DNA of 64,000 nucleotides from JAOAGA01 sp964540515 (GTDB taxonomy: Bacteria; CALINM01), in the NCBI GenBank assembly GCA_964540515.1, contig CAZIMS010000002.1, positions 186,001-250,000 of the forward strand, in the 5' to 3' direction. Numbering within the stretch: position 1 is the stretch's first letter; each line of letters opens with the position of its first letter. The position numbers and the translations under genes were made by a program. Under the pieces are notes generated by a model. It had not been told where the DNA came from, searched no databases, and saw only the letters and a list, made by a program, of their open reading frames with translations. This document shows, piece by piece, positions 55,385-63,936 of this stretch.

Positions 55385-56616
55385 TTTTCGTCGGGATATC
55401 TATCAGATATTGATTTAATAACATCAAAGCTAAAAAAAAGTGCATCAACCATTTCAGGGTCAAAATGCTTGCCAGAGTCTTTTTTTATTTCTGCCAGAAC
55501 ATCTTCTTCATTCCATGCATTTTTATAGGCTCTCTTAGAGGAAAGGGCATCATAGACATCACAGAGGGCGACAATTCTTCCAAATACAGGTATCTCTTCA
55601 CCTTTTTTGGGGATAGCCCTGCCCTCGGGTGTTACAAATCCTTGTAATGGCTGACCTGTCTGTGGGTCTACATGACCAGGATAACCCGTTCCATCCCATT
55701 TTTCATGGTGATTTAAAGCTACTTCATAGGCTGCTTCGTCAAAATCAGAATGTTTATCATTAAAGAGCCTTGCCCCTAAATAGGTGTGTTGCTTCATAAT
55801 CTCATATTCTTCTGGGGTTAATCGGGCAGGCTTTTTTAAGATGGCATCAGATATCGCAACTTTTCCTACATCATGTAGCATAGCAGCGATTCTAAGTAAA
55901 TCCTTATTTTTTTCGATCTCTTCATGTGCAATCCCCTTTTTGTTTGCCCAGACATCATAAACCTCAACAGCATAGGATGCAACCCTGTTTACATGCCCGC
56001 CAGTCTCCTTTGGGTCTCTAAGCTCTGACATCTTGATCATACGTAATATGATTGTTCTTGTCATCTCAGCACGCTCAATAGCTATGGCAGCATTATTGGC
56101 AAAATTTTTTATAAAAGGTTCATCTTCTTTATTGAAGGGAATAATATTCCCATTTTCGTCCTTAGAATTTATTAGCTGAAGGACCCCGACTACCTCTCTA
56201 CGATAATTTTGTAGAGGTATAGTTAACATTGATTGTGTTTTATAGCCAGCGAGGTCATCATATTTCCTGTCAAAAGAATAGGGAACTAATGGAGAAAGTT
56301 CATAAACGTTTGGAATATTAAGTATATTACCTGATAGGGCTACGAAACCAGCTATAGATTTATTATTGATTGGCACGCTGAAGGTTGAATAAATAAGTTT
56401 TTTCCCTTTTTCCAACTTACTTTGTAGAGTATCGTTCTGAGAACATTTGAATCTAAGCTTGCTATCTTCTTTTATGTATATGGAGCCAGCATCGGCATTA
56501 GTAAATTTTCTTGCCGTTAAAAGAATTTTTTCTAGTAGTATGTCAATATCTCTAACTTGCATCAGCTCGTTGTTAAGATTCAAGATAAATTCAAGTTTTT
56601 CTTTTTCTGTAAACAT
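55381..56616 (-). CDS. GAF/HD-GYP protein, probable cyclic di-GMP phosphodiesterase
   Basis: The 411-residue protein has a GAF domain (about 15-180, with DADAGSIYIKEDSKLRF-like segment) and an HD-GYP domain (about 190-400): HDVGKVAISDAILKKPARLTPEEYEIMKQHTYLGARL and HHEKWDGTGYPG. HD-GYP domains hydrolyse cyclic di-GMP. The presence of an MshEN domain in PilB makes this messenger a plausible link to pili. Its ATG at 56616 has no obvious strong ribosome-binding site. Confidence 0.88.
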   Translation of the reverse strand: MFTEKEKLEFILNLNNELMQVRDIDILLEKILLTARKFTNADAGSIYIKEDSKLRFKCSQNDTLQSKLEKGKKLIYSTFSVPINNKSIAGFVALSGNILNIPNVYELSPLVPYSFDRKYDDLAGYKTQSMLTIPLQNYRREVVGVLQLINSKDENGNIIPFNKEDEPFIKNFANNAAIAIERAEMTRTIILRMIKMSELRDPKETGGHVNRVASYAVEVYDVWANKKGIAHEEIEKNKDLLRIAAMLHDVGKVAISDAILKKPARLTPEEYEIMKQHTYLGARLFNDKHSDFDEAAYEVALNHHEKWDGTGYPGHVDPQTGQPLQGFVTPEGRAIPKKGEEIPVFGRIVALCDVYDALSSKRAYKNAWNEEDVLAEIKKDSGKHFDPEMVDALFFSFDVIKSISDRYPDEN

Positions 56617-56751
56617 ATTCTTTAGTATAACTTAAATTAAAAAAAAAATACAGGGGGGACTATATTTTTTTAAGATATAACTATTTAGGATATTTTTTTC
56701 TTGATTTTTTTAGTGAAAGTAGTAACATTTTAAATTGCTTTTTTTATAAAA

Positions 56752-56862
56752 GGAGGGTAGGTAGGATTGAATGCTTTAGGGGGCTACATTGATAGCAAAG
56801 TTAGATTTTTTTTATTCCCTCCAATATATTTAATCAAGAAAATCATAAATAGGCAGACCTAT
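56752..56862 (+). promoter_or_regulatory. structured leader upstream of agmatinase (candidate)
   Basis: GGAGGG (56752-56757) is complementary to CCCTCC (56817-56822), enclosing a GCTA / TAGC hairpin (56783-56796); a further hairpin ATAGG-CAGA-CCTAT lies at 56849-56862. The region is between divergent genes and precedes speB by 31 bases. It does not match a riboswitch class I know; GGAGGG/CCCTCC pairing may be fortuitous. Nothing else stands out in 56617-56893. Confidence 0.3.
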
Positions 56863-56893
56863 CTGTATAAACAAAGATGGAGAAAAAGTTTTT

Positions 56894-57811
56894 ATGCTTA
56901 ATAAATATTTTTATCCTCTCAATTTTGCAGGACTTAGTGAAGATTATTCTAATTATGAGAAGTCATATTTTACTGTAGTCCCTGTGCCTTACGATTCAAC
57001 TACATCCTATAACCCTGGAGCGAGAAAAGGTCCCCTTGCCATAATCGACTCTTCAATTCAGTTAGAATGGTTCGATGATGAACTGGAGATAGAAAGCTAT
57101 AAATTGGGCATTCATACATTCAATTTCCTTGATACTAAGATTCATCCAGAGAAGACTGTAGATGTTCTTAGTCACGTGATTAGTAAATTATTAGATGACA
57201 AGAAATTTCCTATTGTGCTTGGCGGGGATCACTCTATTAGCTTAGCTCCTATAAAATCTCTCAAAAAAAAACTAAAAGATTTTACTGTAATTCATTTTGA
57301 TGCCCACTCAGATTTAAGAAAGGAGTATCAAGGCTCTAAACATAGTCACGCCTGTACGGCAAGGAGGATCCTTGAGTTAGACATCCCTATTGTCCAGATT
57401 GGCATTAGAAGTTTAACAAAAGAAGATTTTCTTTTTATAAAAGAGAATCCTGGAAAAATTACAACCTTTTTTGCCCGAGATGTTTATAAATTAAAGGACT
57501 ATTCAAAAATTGAGAAGAAAATAAAAACTGATAATATTTATATAACCTTTGATGTTGATGTATTTGACCCATCGATAATACCTTCTACCGGAACCCCTGA
57601 ACCGGGAGGACTTGGTTGGTATCAGGTACTTGAGATCATTAAAATGCTTGCTAATAGAAAGAGTATTTTAGGATTTGACGTTGTGGAGCTTGCTCCAAAT
57701 ATCCCTGGGCATTCTGAGTTTGTAATAGCTAAGCTTATATATAAGTTAATAGGATATATTACATTTAAAAAGGAGAAAGAAGGTGAAAAAATCATCAAAA
57801 AAAAATGTTAA
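56894..57811 (+). CDS. speB: agmatinase SpeB-type ureohydrolase
   Basis: The 305-residue ureohydrolase has the three manganese-binding motifs VLGGDHSISL, VIHFDAHSDLR and ITFDVDVFDPS, plus GTPEPGGLGWYQVLEI. The 29-base overlap with an arginine decarboxylase gene shows that its substrate is agmatine, giving putrescine plus urea. Length matches the family. Confidence 0.93.
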   Translation: MLNKYFYPLNFAGLSEDYSNYEKSYFTVVPVPYDSTTSYNPGARKGPLAIIDSSIQLEWFDDELEIESYKLGIHTFNFLDTKIHPEKTVDVLSHVISKLLDDKKFPIVLGGDHSISLAPIKSLKKKLKDFTVIHFDAHSDLRKEYQGSKHSHACTARRILELDIPIVQIGIRSLTKEDFLFIKENPGKITTFFARDVYKLKDYSKIEKKIKTDNIYITFDVDVFDPSIIPSTGTPEPGGLGWYQVLEIIKMLANRKSILGFDVVELAPNIPGHSEFVIAKLIYKLIGYITFKKEKEGEKIIKKKC

Positions 57812-58373
57812 GGTAAGTAGCAATTCCCTTGATTTTGTTCCTAAAAAGGTTTTTTTTACAAAAGGGGTAGGACATCACACAGAAGAGCTTGCCTCCTTTG
57901 AGCTTGCATTAAGGGACGCAGGGATTGAGAAATATAATTTAGTTACTGTATCAAGTATTTTTCCACCCCATTGTGAGATAATAGAGAAAGAGGAGGGGTT
58001 AAAATTACTAAATCCTGGACAGGTTGTTTTTTGCGTTATGAGTAAACTAACATCTAATGAACCTCATAGACTTATAGTTGCTTCTGTTGGTTGTGCTATT
58101 CCTAAAGAAAGAAATAATTATGGGTATCTTTCCGAATATCATGCTTACGGTGAAAATGAGAGAGAGGCAGGCGACTACGCAGAAGATTTAGCGACAATGA
58201 TGCTTGCTACGACTTTAGGTATTGAGTTTGATGAAGACGCAAGCTGGGATGAGAAAAGACAGATTTGGAGAATATCTGACAAGATAGTTATATCGTCCTC
58301 TATAGCACAGGAGGCAATAGTTCAGAAAAAGAAATATACTACTGTACTATCTGCAGCAGTTTTCATTTTCTAG
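57783..58373 (+). CDS. pyruvoyl-dependent arginine decarboxylase
   Basis: The 196-residue protein starts at GTG 57783. It contains KVFFTKGVGHHTEELASFELALRDAGI and NLVTVSSIFPPHCEII; self-cleavage at the Ser-Ser of VSS would produce the pyruvoyl group, as in the Methanocaldococcus and Chlamydia enzymes. With the overlapping agmatinase it makes a two-step arginine to putrescine route. It has no PLP-type domain. Confidence 0.9.
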   Translation: MKKSSKKNVKVSSNSLDFVPKKVFFTKGVGHHTEELASFELALRDAGIEKYNLVTVSSIFPPHCEIIEKEEGLKLLNPGQVVFCVMSKLTSNEPHRLIVASVGCAIPKERNNYGYLSEYHAYGENEREAGDYAEDLATMMLATTLGIEFDEDASWDEKRQIWRISDKIVISSSIAQEAIVQKKKYTTVLSAAVFIF

Positions 58374-58420
58374 TATCATTTAGAGTGTGATAGAAGGCTA
58401 TGAATGTTAGGCTAAAATTT

Positions 58421-58858
58421 CTATTCTTCTTCCTCTTCTGATGTTACTTCTTCAGTAATCTCTTCAAAGGGCTCTTCTTCTATCTCTTCAAAGGGAGTAA
58501 AAACACCTTCCTCGCTTTCCTTTGCACTCTTGCAAGATACACAAAGCGTTGCAAAGGGAAGAGCTTTTAGCCTTTGTTTTGGTATTTTCTCTCCACATTC
58601 TTCACATATACCATAGCTACCTTCTTCAATTCTTCTTAGAGCGTCATCTATTGACTGAAGCCTATTTTTTTCTTGTGCCGTAATGATAATATCCATTTCA
58701 CGTTCTCTCTCTTGAGATGCTTTATCATAGTCATCTCCCACTTCGTCATGGCTTGTATGTTCTCTAAGTCTTCTTTCATTTATGTCTTTTAAAATTTCAA
58801 CCCGCATCTCTTCGAGCAGTTTTTTTAGCTCTTGATATTGTTTTTTGCTCTCCTCCAT
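58421..58858 (-). CDS. DksA/TraR-family zinc-finger regulator
   Basis: The 145-residue protein (ATG 58858, GGAGGG just upstream) has a coiled-coil region (about 1-80, containing DEVGDDYDKASQEREREMD with the acidic tip seen in DksA) and a four-Cys zinc finger (CEECGEKIPKQRLKALPFATLCVSCK). DksA-type proteins bind the RNA polymerase secondary channel and work with ppGpp. The C-terminus ends in a Glu-rich tail of about 35 residues that is longer than usual. Confidence 0.88.
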   Translation of the reverse strand: MEESKKQYQELKKLLEEMRVEILKDINERRLREHTSHDEVGDDYDKASQEREREMDIIITAQEKNRLQSIDDALRRIEEGSYGICEECGEKIPKQRLKALPFATLCVSCKSAKESEEGVFTPFEEIEEEPFEEITEEVTSEEEEE

Positions 58859-58914
58859 AAACCCTCCTGCCAAATAGGTAGGTTAAAAATATAATTTAAA
58901 ACTCCTAATAAGTC

Positions 58915-58952
58915 AACCACAAAAGGCATAGTGTAAACCACAAAAGGCATAG
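58915..58952. repeat. 17-base tandem direct repeat upstream of the dksA-type gene
   Basis: AACCACAAAAGGCATAG occurs at 58915-58931 and again at 58936-58952, a 21-base period (two helical turns). It lies 57 bases upstream of the minus-strand dksA-type ATG. Exact repetition on the same DNA face suggests a regulator-binding site or a recent duplication. The rest of 58953-59128 is AT-rich with nothing recognisable. Confidence 0.5.
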
Positions 58953-59128
58953 AATTAAGATCTTTTGGAATTAGATGGAAATATAAATTTTTTTTATAAC
59001 ATAAAATAAAAAATGATTTTATAAATTCCTTAGTTGTACATAAAAAGTAATTAAACAAAAAAATTTGTTAAATAAATTTTTGATTTTATTATAGTTATTT
59101 TTTTACTTGATTTTGTAACATTTTTTAA

Positions 59129-59157
59129 TTGACAATAATAAAACATTTTTTTAAATT
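59129..59157 (+). promoter_or_regulatory. candidate promoter of the DUF4212/symporter operon
   Basis: TTGACA (59129-59134), 17 bases, TAAATT (59152-59157). The -35 is perfect, the -10 is poor (4 of 6). A leader of about 110 bases follows, with a small GCCC/GGGC hairpin (59241-59254) just before the ribosome-binding site GGGAGG. Confidence 0.35.
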
Positions 59158-59275
59158 ATACGTAACATGAAATATTATTTTTGAATTCTTTTTTTGTTTA
59201 TAAGAACACAATTGTAAAAGAAGGACTTTTAAAAAAATAAGCCCTAGTAGGGGCAAAAAAAGGGAGGTGAGAGAT

Positions 59276-59539
59276 ATGGCAGTAGACAAGGCAAAGTTAG
59301 ATGCTTATCACAGAGAAAATGTTCGTTACATCGTTATCTTCCTAATCATCTGGTTTGTGGTCTCACTTGGTGGAATTTTGGTGGTGAAAAGTCTAAACGA
59401 GATTAGTTTCTTAGGATTTCCCTTTGGTTATTATTTAGGTGCTCAGGGTTCCATATTGGTATTCATAGCTGAGATCTTTATTTATTCAAAATTAATGGAT
59501 AAGCTAGACAAGAAGTATGGTTTTTCAGAAACACAATAA
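59276..59539 (+). CDS. DUF4212 small subunit of sodium:solute symporter
   Basis: The 87-residue protein (ATG 59276, GGGAGG upstream) has AYHRENVRYIVIFLIIWFVVSLGGIL and FPFGYYLGAQGSILVFIAEIFIYSKLMDKLDKKYG, two membrane spans. This is the DUF4212/TIGR03647 family, always next to a VC_2705-type symporter. It probably assists assembly or function of the transporter 17 bases downstream. Confidence 0.9.
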   Translation: MAVDKAKLDAYHRENVRYIVIFLIIWFVVSLGGILVVKSLNEISFLGFPFGYYLGAQGSILVFIAEIFIYSKLMDKLDKKYGFSETQ

Positions 59540-59555
59540 TCTTTAAAAAAAGGAG

Positions 59556-61223
59556 GTGATGTTTTTTATGAGTAATCAAATGATAGGTTATATTGTTGTT
59601 TTTGGCGTCTTTCTTATATTTATGTATATTGCTTACACTACTCGTACGAAAAAATCAGATGATTTCTATGTAGCAGGTAGAAGAATAAACCCTGTATGGA
59701 ACGGAATGGCGATTGGTGCTGACTGGATGAGTGCGGCTTCATTTATATCAATGGCAGGAGCTATCTCTGCCTTAGGATATGATGGTTTGGCATATATTAT
59801 GGGGTGGACAGGTGGTTACGTTCTTTTAACGCTTGTTTTAGCTCCCTATCTTAGAAAGTTTGGTAAATATACTGCTGTAGATTTTGTTGGTGACAGATAC
59901 GAAAGTCATGGAGCCAGAGTAGTTGCCGTTGTCTGTGCTATTATTATTAGTACATGTTATTGTGTTGCTCAGGTCGCCGGTGCAGGTATTATTATGGCAA
60001 GGCTTATGGGCTTTACAATGAATGTAGCTATTGCTATAGGTATCGTTATTGTTGTGGCATCTACTGTTATGGGTGGTATGAAAAGTATTACCTGGACACA
60101 GTGTGCACAATATATCGTCCTTATTATTGGTTATTTGATACCTGTAACAGCTCTTTCAATCAAAATGTATGGTCATCCATTGCCACAGTTAGCCTACGGT
60201 GATCTGCTATATAAGATAATAGCAAAGGAACAGGAATTGAATATTAAGCCCCTTTATATTGAGCCCTTTACAAAACTAGTTGCTTCGGATATGTGGGTTC
60301 TTACCTTAGTACTTATGGTAGGTACAGCAGGGCTACCACACATTATGATGAGATACTTTACTACTCCAACAGTTAGAGATGCAAGATACTCATCAGGCTA
60401 TGCCCTTATATGTATAGGTGCCCTTTATGTTACCGCTCCTGCCTATGCTGCCTTCCAGAAGTATCAGGTGCTTTACAATGTCGTTGGACAACAGATAGCT
60501 TCATTACCAGAATGGGTTGTTGCCTGGAGTAAGACAGGTCTGCTTACAATCAAAGATGCAAACGGAGATGGTATTCTCCAATATGCAGAACTTACCCTAC
60601 ATAGAGATATAGTAGTTCTCTCTATGCCTGAGATAGCCCAGTTGCCTTATATTGTCTCAGCATTAGTTGCAGCAGGTGGTTTATCAGCTGCTATATCAAC
60701 AGCTGATGGACTTCTTATGGTTATAGCTTCTGCTATCTCCCACGACCTATACTTCCGTATTTTTAATCCAAACGCAACAGAAAAACAGCGCGTTTTCTTA
60801 GGTAAATCTCTTATAGGTGTTTTTGCTATTATTTGTGGAGTTATAGCTGCACAACAAATAGGTTTTATAGTTCAGATAGTTGCTTGGGCCTTCTCTTTAG
60901 CAGCAGCATCTTTCTTCCCTGTAATAGTTATGGGTGTCTTCTATAAAAGAACAAATAAATATGGTGCAATAGTTGGTATGATTGGAGGACTACTTATAAC
61001 AATATTCTACATTGGAGGAGTTAAGTTTGGCTGGCCAACAAAGATAACCCCAATATTTGGTATCAAAGACCAGGGTGCTGGCCTCTTTGGTATGACCTTT
61101 AATTTCCTAAGTTGTTTAATAATCTCTCAATTTACTCCACCTCCATCACAGAAGACAATGGATCTTGTTGACCATTGCAGATATCCTGTTAAGCTTACGG
61201 ATGAGTTTGATTCTTTCCATTAG
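59556..61223 (+). CDS. ActP-like sodium:solute (acetate-type) symporter
   Basis: The 555-residue protein has about thirteen membrane spans and SSSF motifs DFYVAGRRINPVWNGMAIGADWMSAASFI, GYDGLAYIMGWTGGYVLL, and GTAGLPHIMMRYFTTPT. It matches the VC_2705/ActP branch, which transports acetate and related monocarboxylates. The DUF4212 partner upstream and the CBS/nucleotidyltransferase gene downstream complete the usual three-gene module. The start is ATG 59556 or the later ATG 59568, with GGAGGTG before the first. Confidence 0.92.
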   Translation: MMFFMSNQMIGYIVVFGVFLIFMYIAYTTRTKKSDDFYVAGRRINPVWNGMAIGADWMSAASFISMAGAISALGYDGLAYIMGWTGGYVLLTLVLAPYLRKFGKYTAVDFVGDRYESHGARVVAVVCAIIISTCYCVAQVAGAGIIMARLMGFTMNVAIAIGIVIVVASTVMGGMKSITWTQCAQYIVLIIGYLIPVTALSIKMYGHPLPQLAYGDLLYKIIAKEQELNIKPLYIEPFTKLVASDMWVLTLVLMVGTAGLPHIMMRYFTTPTVRDARYSSGYALICIGALYVTAPAYAAFQKYQVLYNVVGQQIASLPEWVVAWSKTGLLTIKDANGDGILQYAELTLHRDIVVLSMPEIAQLPYIVSALVAAGGLSAAISTADGLLMVIASAISHDLYFRIFNPNATEKQRVFLGKSLIGVFAIICGVIAAQQIGFIVQIVAWAFSLAAASFFPVIVMGVFYKRTNKYGAIVGMIGGLLITIFYIGGVKFGWPTKITPIFGIKDQGAGLFGMTFNFLSCLIISQFTPPPSQKTMDLVDHCRYPVKLTDEFDSFH

Positions 61224-61232
61224 AATTATCAG

Positions 61233-61258
61233 AGGGTGTGCTTCGGCACACCCTTTTT
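61233..61258 (+). terminator. intrinsic terminator after the symporter gene
   Basis: AGGGTGTGC (61233-61241), TTCG tetraloop, GCACACCCT (61246-61254), then TTTT: a perfect 9-pair stem with a UUCG-type loop. The next gene starts 15 bases later, so read-through would be needed to include it. Confidence 0.95.
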
Positions 61259-61272
61259 GATTTCTAATATCT

Positions 61273-62712
61273 ATGAATGAAACCTCTTTCTTTTTTCTTA
61301 AGGTAAGGGATATTTGTAAAAAAAACGTATATACATGCTCATCTAAAATAAGCCTTTCTGAAGCAGCAGTTATAATGAAAGAAAGAAATATCTCAGGCAT
61401 TATCATCGCTGAAAATGATATCCCTATTGGTATAGTTACTGACAGAGATTTTAGAAATAAGGTAATAGCAAAGGGGCTATCACCTAAAAATTATAAAATT
61501 TCTGAAATCATGTCTTCTCCGGTAATCTCTGTCAAGGAAGAGGACTATATTTTTGAAGCCATATACAAGATGACAAAAGAAAATATTCATAGACTTGTAG
61601 TGGTTGATGAGATGGGGATGTTAAAGGGTGTTATTACCGATACAGATATAATAAAAAACCAGACCAATACACCTTTATATTTTATAAGGGAGCTTGAGTA
61701 TGTAAGTTCTATTGATGATTTAAAAAATATAGAAGAGAAATCAGCAAATCTAATAAGATACATGCTTAAATCTGGTATAAGGACTTCAGACCTCATTAGA
61801 TTTATATCTTATCTAAATGATTCAATTATTTTGAAAACAATAGAGTTAATTATTAAAGATAGCTATATTGCACTGCCCAACAACTTTGCCTTTTTAGTTC
61901 TTGGTAGCGAAGGAAGAATGGAACAGACTTTAAAAACTGATCAAGATAACGCAATAGTTTATGACGATAATATAAATGAGAATGACCTTAAATTAATCGA
62001 GTTTTTCTCAGAAAAGCTTATATCAACACTTATAAGTATTGGTATTCCTGAGTGTCCAGGTGGTATAATGGCTAAAAATCCTGCTTGGAGAAAGAGTTTT
62101 TCAGACTGGAAAAAAACATTGAGCAAGTGGATATCGGTACCTCAGCCAGAGAATACCCTTAACTATAGTATGTTTTCTGATTTAAGGACGGTCTATGGAA
62201 ATATTCAACTGGAAAAGAATTTAAAGGAGTTAATACTTACACTTGTAAAAGAAAATAGGCTCTTTCTTGCCCATTTAGCTAAAAATGTTCTAAGATTTCC
62301 GCCACCTATCTCTTTTTTCGGTAATATTAAAGTAGAAAAAGATGGAAGTTATAAAGGTGCCTTTGATATTAAAAAAGGAGGTATATTTCCTATAACAGAG
62401 GGCATTAAGGTGCTGGCTCTCGATGCAGGGATAATAGAAGGTGGGACAAAGGCAAAGATTAATAAGCTAATAGAAAGAAATGTTCTTCCCGATGAAGATT
62501 TACTGGAGATTGAGACGAGCTTTAATTTTTTGGTAAGTATGAGATTAAAGTCTCAACTATTGGCCTTGGAAAGGGGTAAGGTTTCTTCAAATTATGTATA
62601 TCTCTCAGATTTAAACCATATTGAGAAAGAGAGGCTAAAAATTGGTTTCTCTGCCGTAAAGATGCTTCAAAGCGTTCTCAAAGAAAGATATAATTTAGAT
62701 CAAATTTCTTAA
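61273..62712 (+). CDS. CBS-domain putative nucleotidyltransferase (DUF294/GlnD-like)
   Basis: The 479-residue protein has two CBS domains (about 5-125), then a nucleotidyltransferase domain with FLVLGSEGRMEQTLKTDQDNAIVYDD (GSxGR...D-x-D metal site) and a C-terminal DUF294 helical region. Proteins of this form sit beside acetate symporters and probably modify or regulate transport in response to adenine nucleotides. No ribosome-binding site is visible before ATG 61273, which lies just past a strong terminator, so its transcription is odd. Confidence 0.85.
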   Translation: MNETSFFFLKVRDICKKNVYTCSSKISLSEAAVIMKERNISGIIIAENDIPIGIVTDRDFRNKVIAKGLSPKNYKISEIMSSPVISVKEEDYIFEAIYKMTKENIHRLVVVDEMGMLKGVITDTDIIKNQTNTPLYFIRELEYVSSIDDLKNIEEKSANLIRYMLKSGIRTSDLIRFISYLNDSIILKTIELIIKDSYIALPNNFAFLVLGSEGRMEQTLKTDQDNAIVYDDNINENDLKLIEFFSEKLISTLISIGIPECPGGIMAKNPAWRKSFSDWKKTLSKWISVPQPENTLNYSMFSDLRTVYGNIQLEKNLKELILTLVKENRLFLAHLAKNVLRFPPPISFFGNIKVEKDGSYKGAFDIKKGGIFPITEGIKVLALDAGIIEGGTKAKINKLIERNVLPDEDLLEIETSFNFLVSMRLKSQLLALERGKVSSNYVYLSDLNHIEKERLKIGFSAVKMLQSVLKERYNLDQIS

Positions 62713-62714
62713 AT

Positions 62715-63773
62715 CTATAGAGCAGATTTAAACTCGTTAAAGATCTTCTGAACCTTCTTTAATTCATCTTCATTGTTAATTAGATGTAATTTTTTAAAAA
62801 AATCAAAATCATTCATCTTAAGATTATTGTAAAGAACTGCTGGTATGCTGCTTAAAGATACCTTGTTAGTAATAGGAATTGAGAAAGAGGTGGTGTAGTT
62901 TTTGTGTATTAATGGGTCTAAGAGATGATTAAAGAATACTAAAGACAATGTCTTTTCTCGCTCTTTAACTAATGAAATAAGATATAAGCTTGCAAAAGTT
63001 CCTTCGTCAGGGATAATCATCTCTATTGTTCCCCCCCTTCTCTCAAAGAAACCTTTTAGATAAACAGGTGCCACTATTATGTCAGGCCTTCTTTCTTGAA
63101 ATAACTTAAGAGCAGAATCGAGTTCATCAATATTATAGATAATAAAATTTTCTTTTTTAATCTTTTCAAAAAGAGATTTTGTTAGGTTAGGGTTGATGTT
63201 TATGGATAAAAATTTTGAAAGAGCAATAATGCTCTCATAGTTATCAGGTATTGCAATTTTTCTATTAGAAGTAAAATAATCTTTAGCTGAGGTTGAAGAT
63301 TTAATCTTTTCTGGATCAAAAAATATAGCATAGGGGATATAGGCAATTGGGATAGCTAAGGGGGAGTTATTATCAAAATATTTTTCTCTCATAATATTGA
63401 TTTGATTATCCATTAACTTGTCGAGATTGGGAACATTTGTAGTATCAATATTTATTAATATCTTATTTTTTTTAAGGGTATCAAAATAAAAAGATGGATA
63501 TATAACAACATCTGTATCTTCATAATTAGCAGAAAGAAAGTCTTGATCACTTTTTAAAAGGTTAAACTTAACTGCACTTTTGTATCTACCAGAAAAAGTA
63601 TCGATAATATTTTTTTCTGCAAAAATATCAGGAGCAGTAACTTTTATGGTTTTACCCTTAAACTGATTGACATTTATATCTGCCATATACCTTTGTTGGC
63701 TCATTATTCTTAAAGTTTGGTAGGAGAGCAAAAAACCAAATATTATTAAAGTGAGCATTATAAATCTTTTCAT
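62715..63773 (-). CDS. periplasmic PotD-like substrate-binding protein, orphan
   Basis: The product (352 residues from ATG 63773, AAGGAG 7 bases upstream) has a single N-terminal hydrophobic segment (residues 4-22) without a lipobox Cys. Then KTIKVTAPDIFAEKNIIDTFSGRY and the pattern of bilobal type II binding proteins (IPIAYIPYAIFFDPEKI, IAIPDNYESIIALSKFL) follow, as in spermidine/putrescine or iron binding proteins. No ABC permease or ATPase gene is near. It may serve a sensor or a distant transporter. Confidence 0.7.
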   Translation of the reverse strand: MKRFIMLTLIIFGFLLSYQTLRIMSQQRYMADINVNQFKGKTIKVTAPDIFAEKNIIDTFSGRYKSAVKFNLLKSDQDFLSANYEDTDVVIYPSFYFDTLKKNKILINIDTTNVPNLDKLMDNQINIMREKYFDNNSPLAIPIAYIPYAIFFDPEKIKSSTSAKDYFTSNRKIAIPDNYESIIALSKFLSININPNLTKSLFEKIKKENFIIYNIDELDSALKLFQERRPDIIVAPVYLKGFFERRGGTIEMIIPDEGTFASLYLISLVKEREKTLSLVFFNHLLDPLIHKNYTTSFSIPITNKVSLSSIPAVLYNNLKMNDFDFFKKLHLINNEDELKKVQKIFNEFKSAL

Positions 63774-63936
63774 CAACTATCTCCTTTTTGAAGTCTATAA
63801 TAATTATACAGTTTTTTATTAATTTAAACATTAAAATTTAACAAATCTTAAGTAACCTGCTAATCAAAATCAGTTTGAGGATTTTTAGAATAATAGCAAT
63901 TATCTATATTTTTTGATAAACTTTTAAGATAAATAT

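Noticed and set aside
56752..56862. Guanidine-type (mini-ykkC) riboswitch before agmatinase
   Set aside because: The hairpin loops are CATTGA and CAGA and lack the ACGR sequence that defines this class.
59838..60202. Cys/His/Thr-rich frames inside the symporter gene on both strands
   Set aside because: They are shadows produced by the codon pattern of a membrane protein; the symporter frame explains the region fully.
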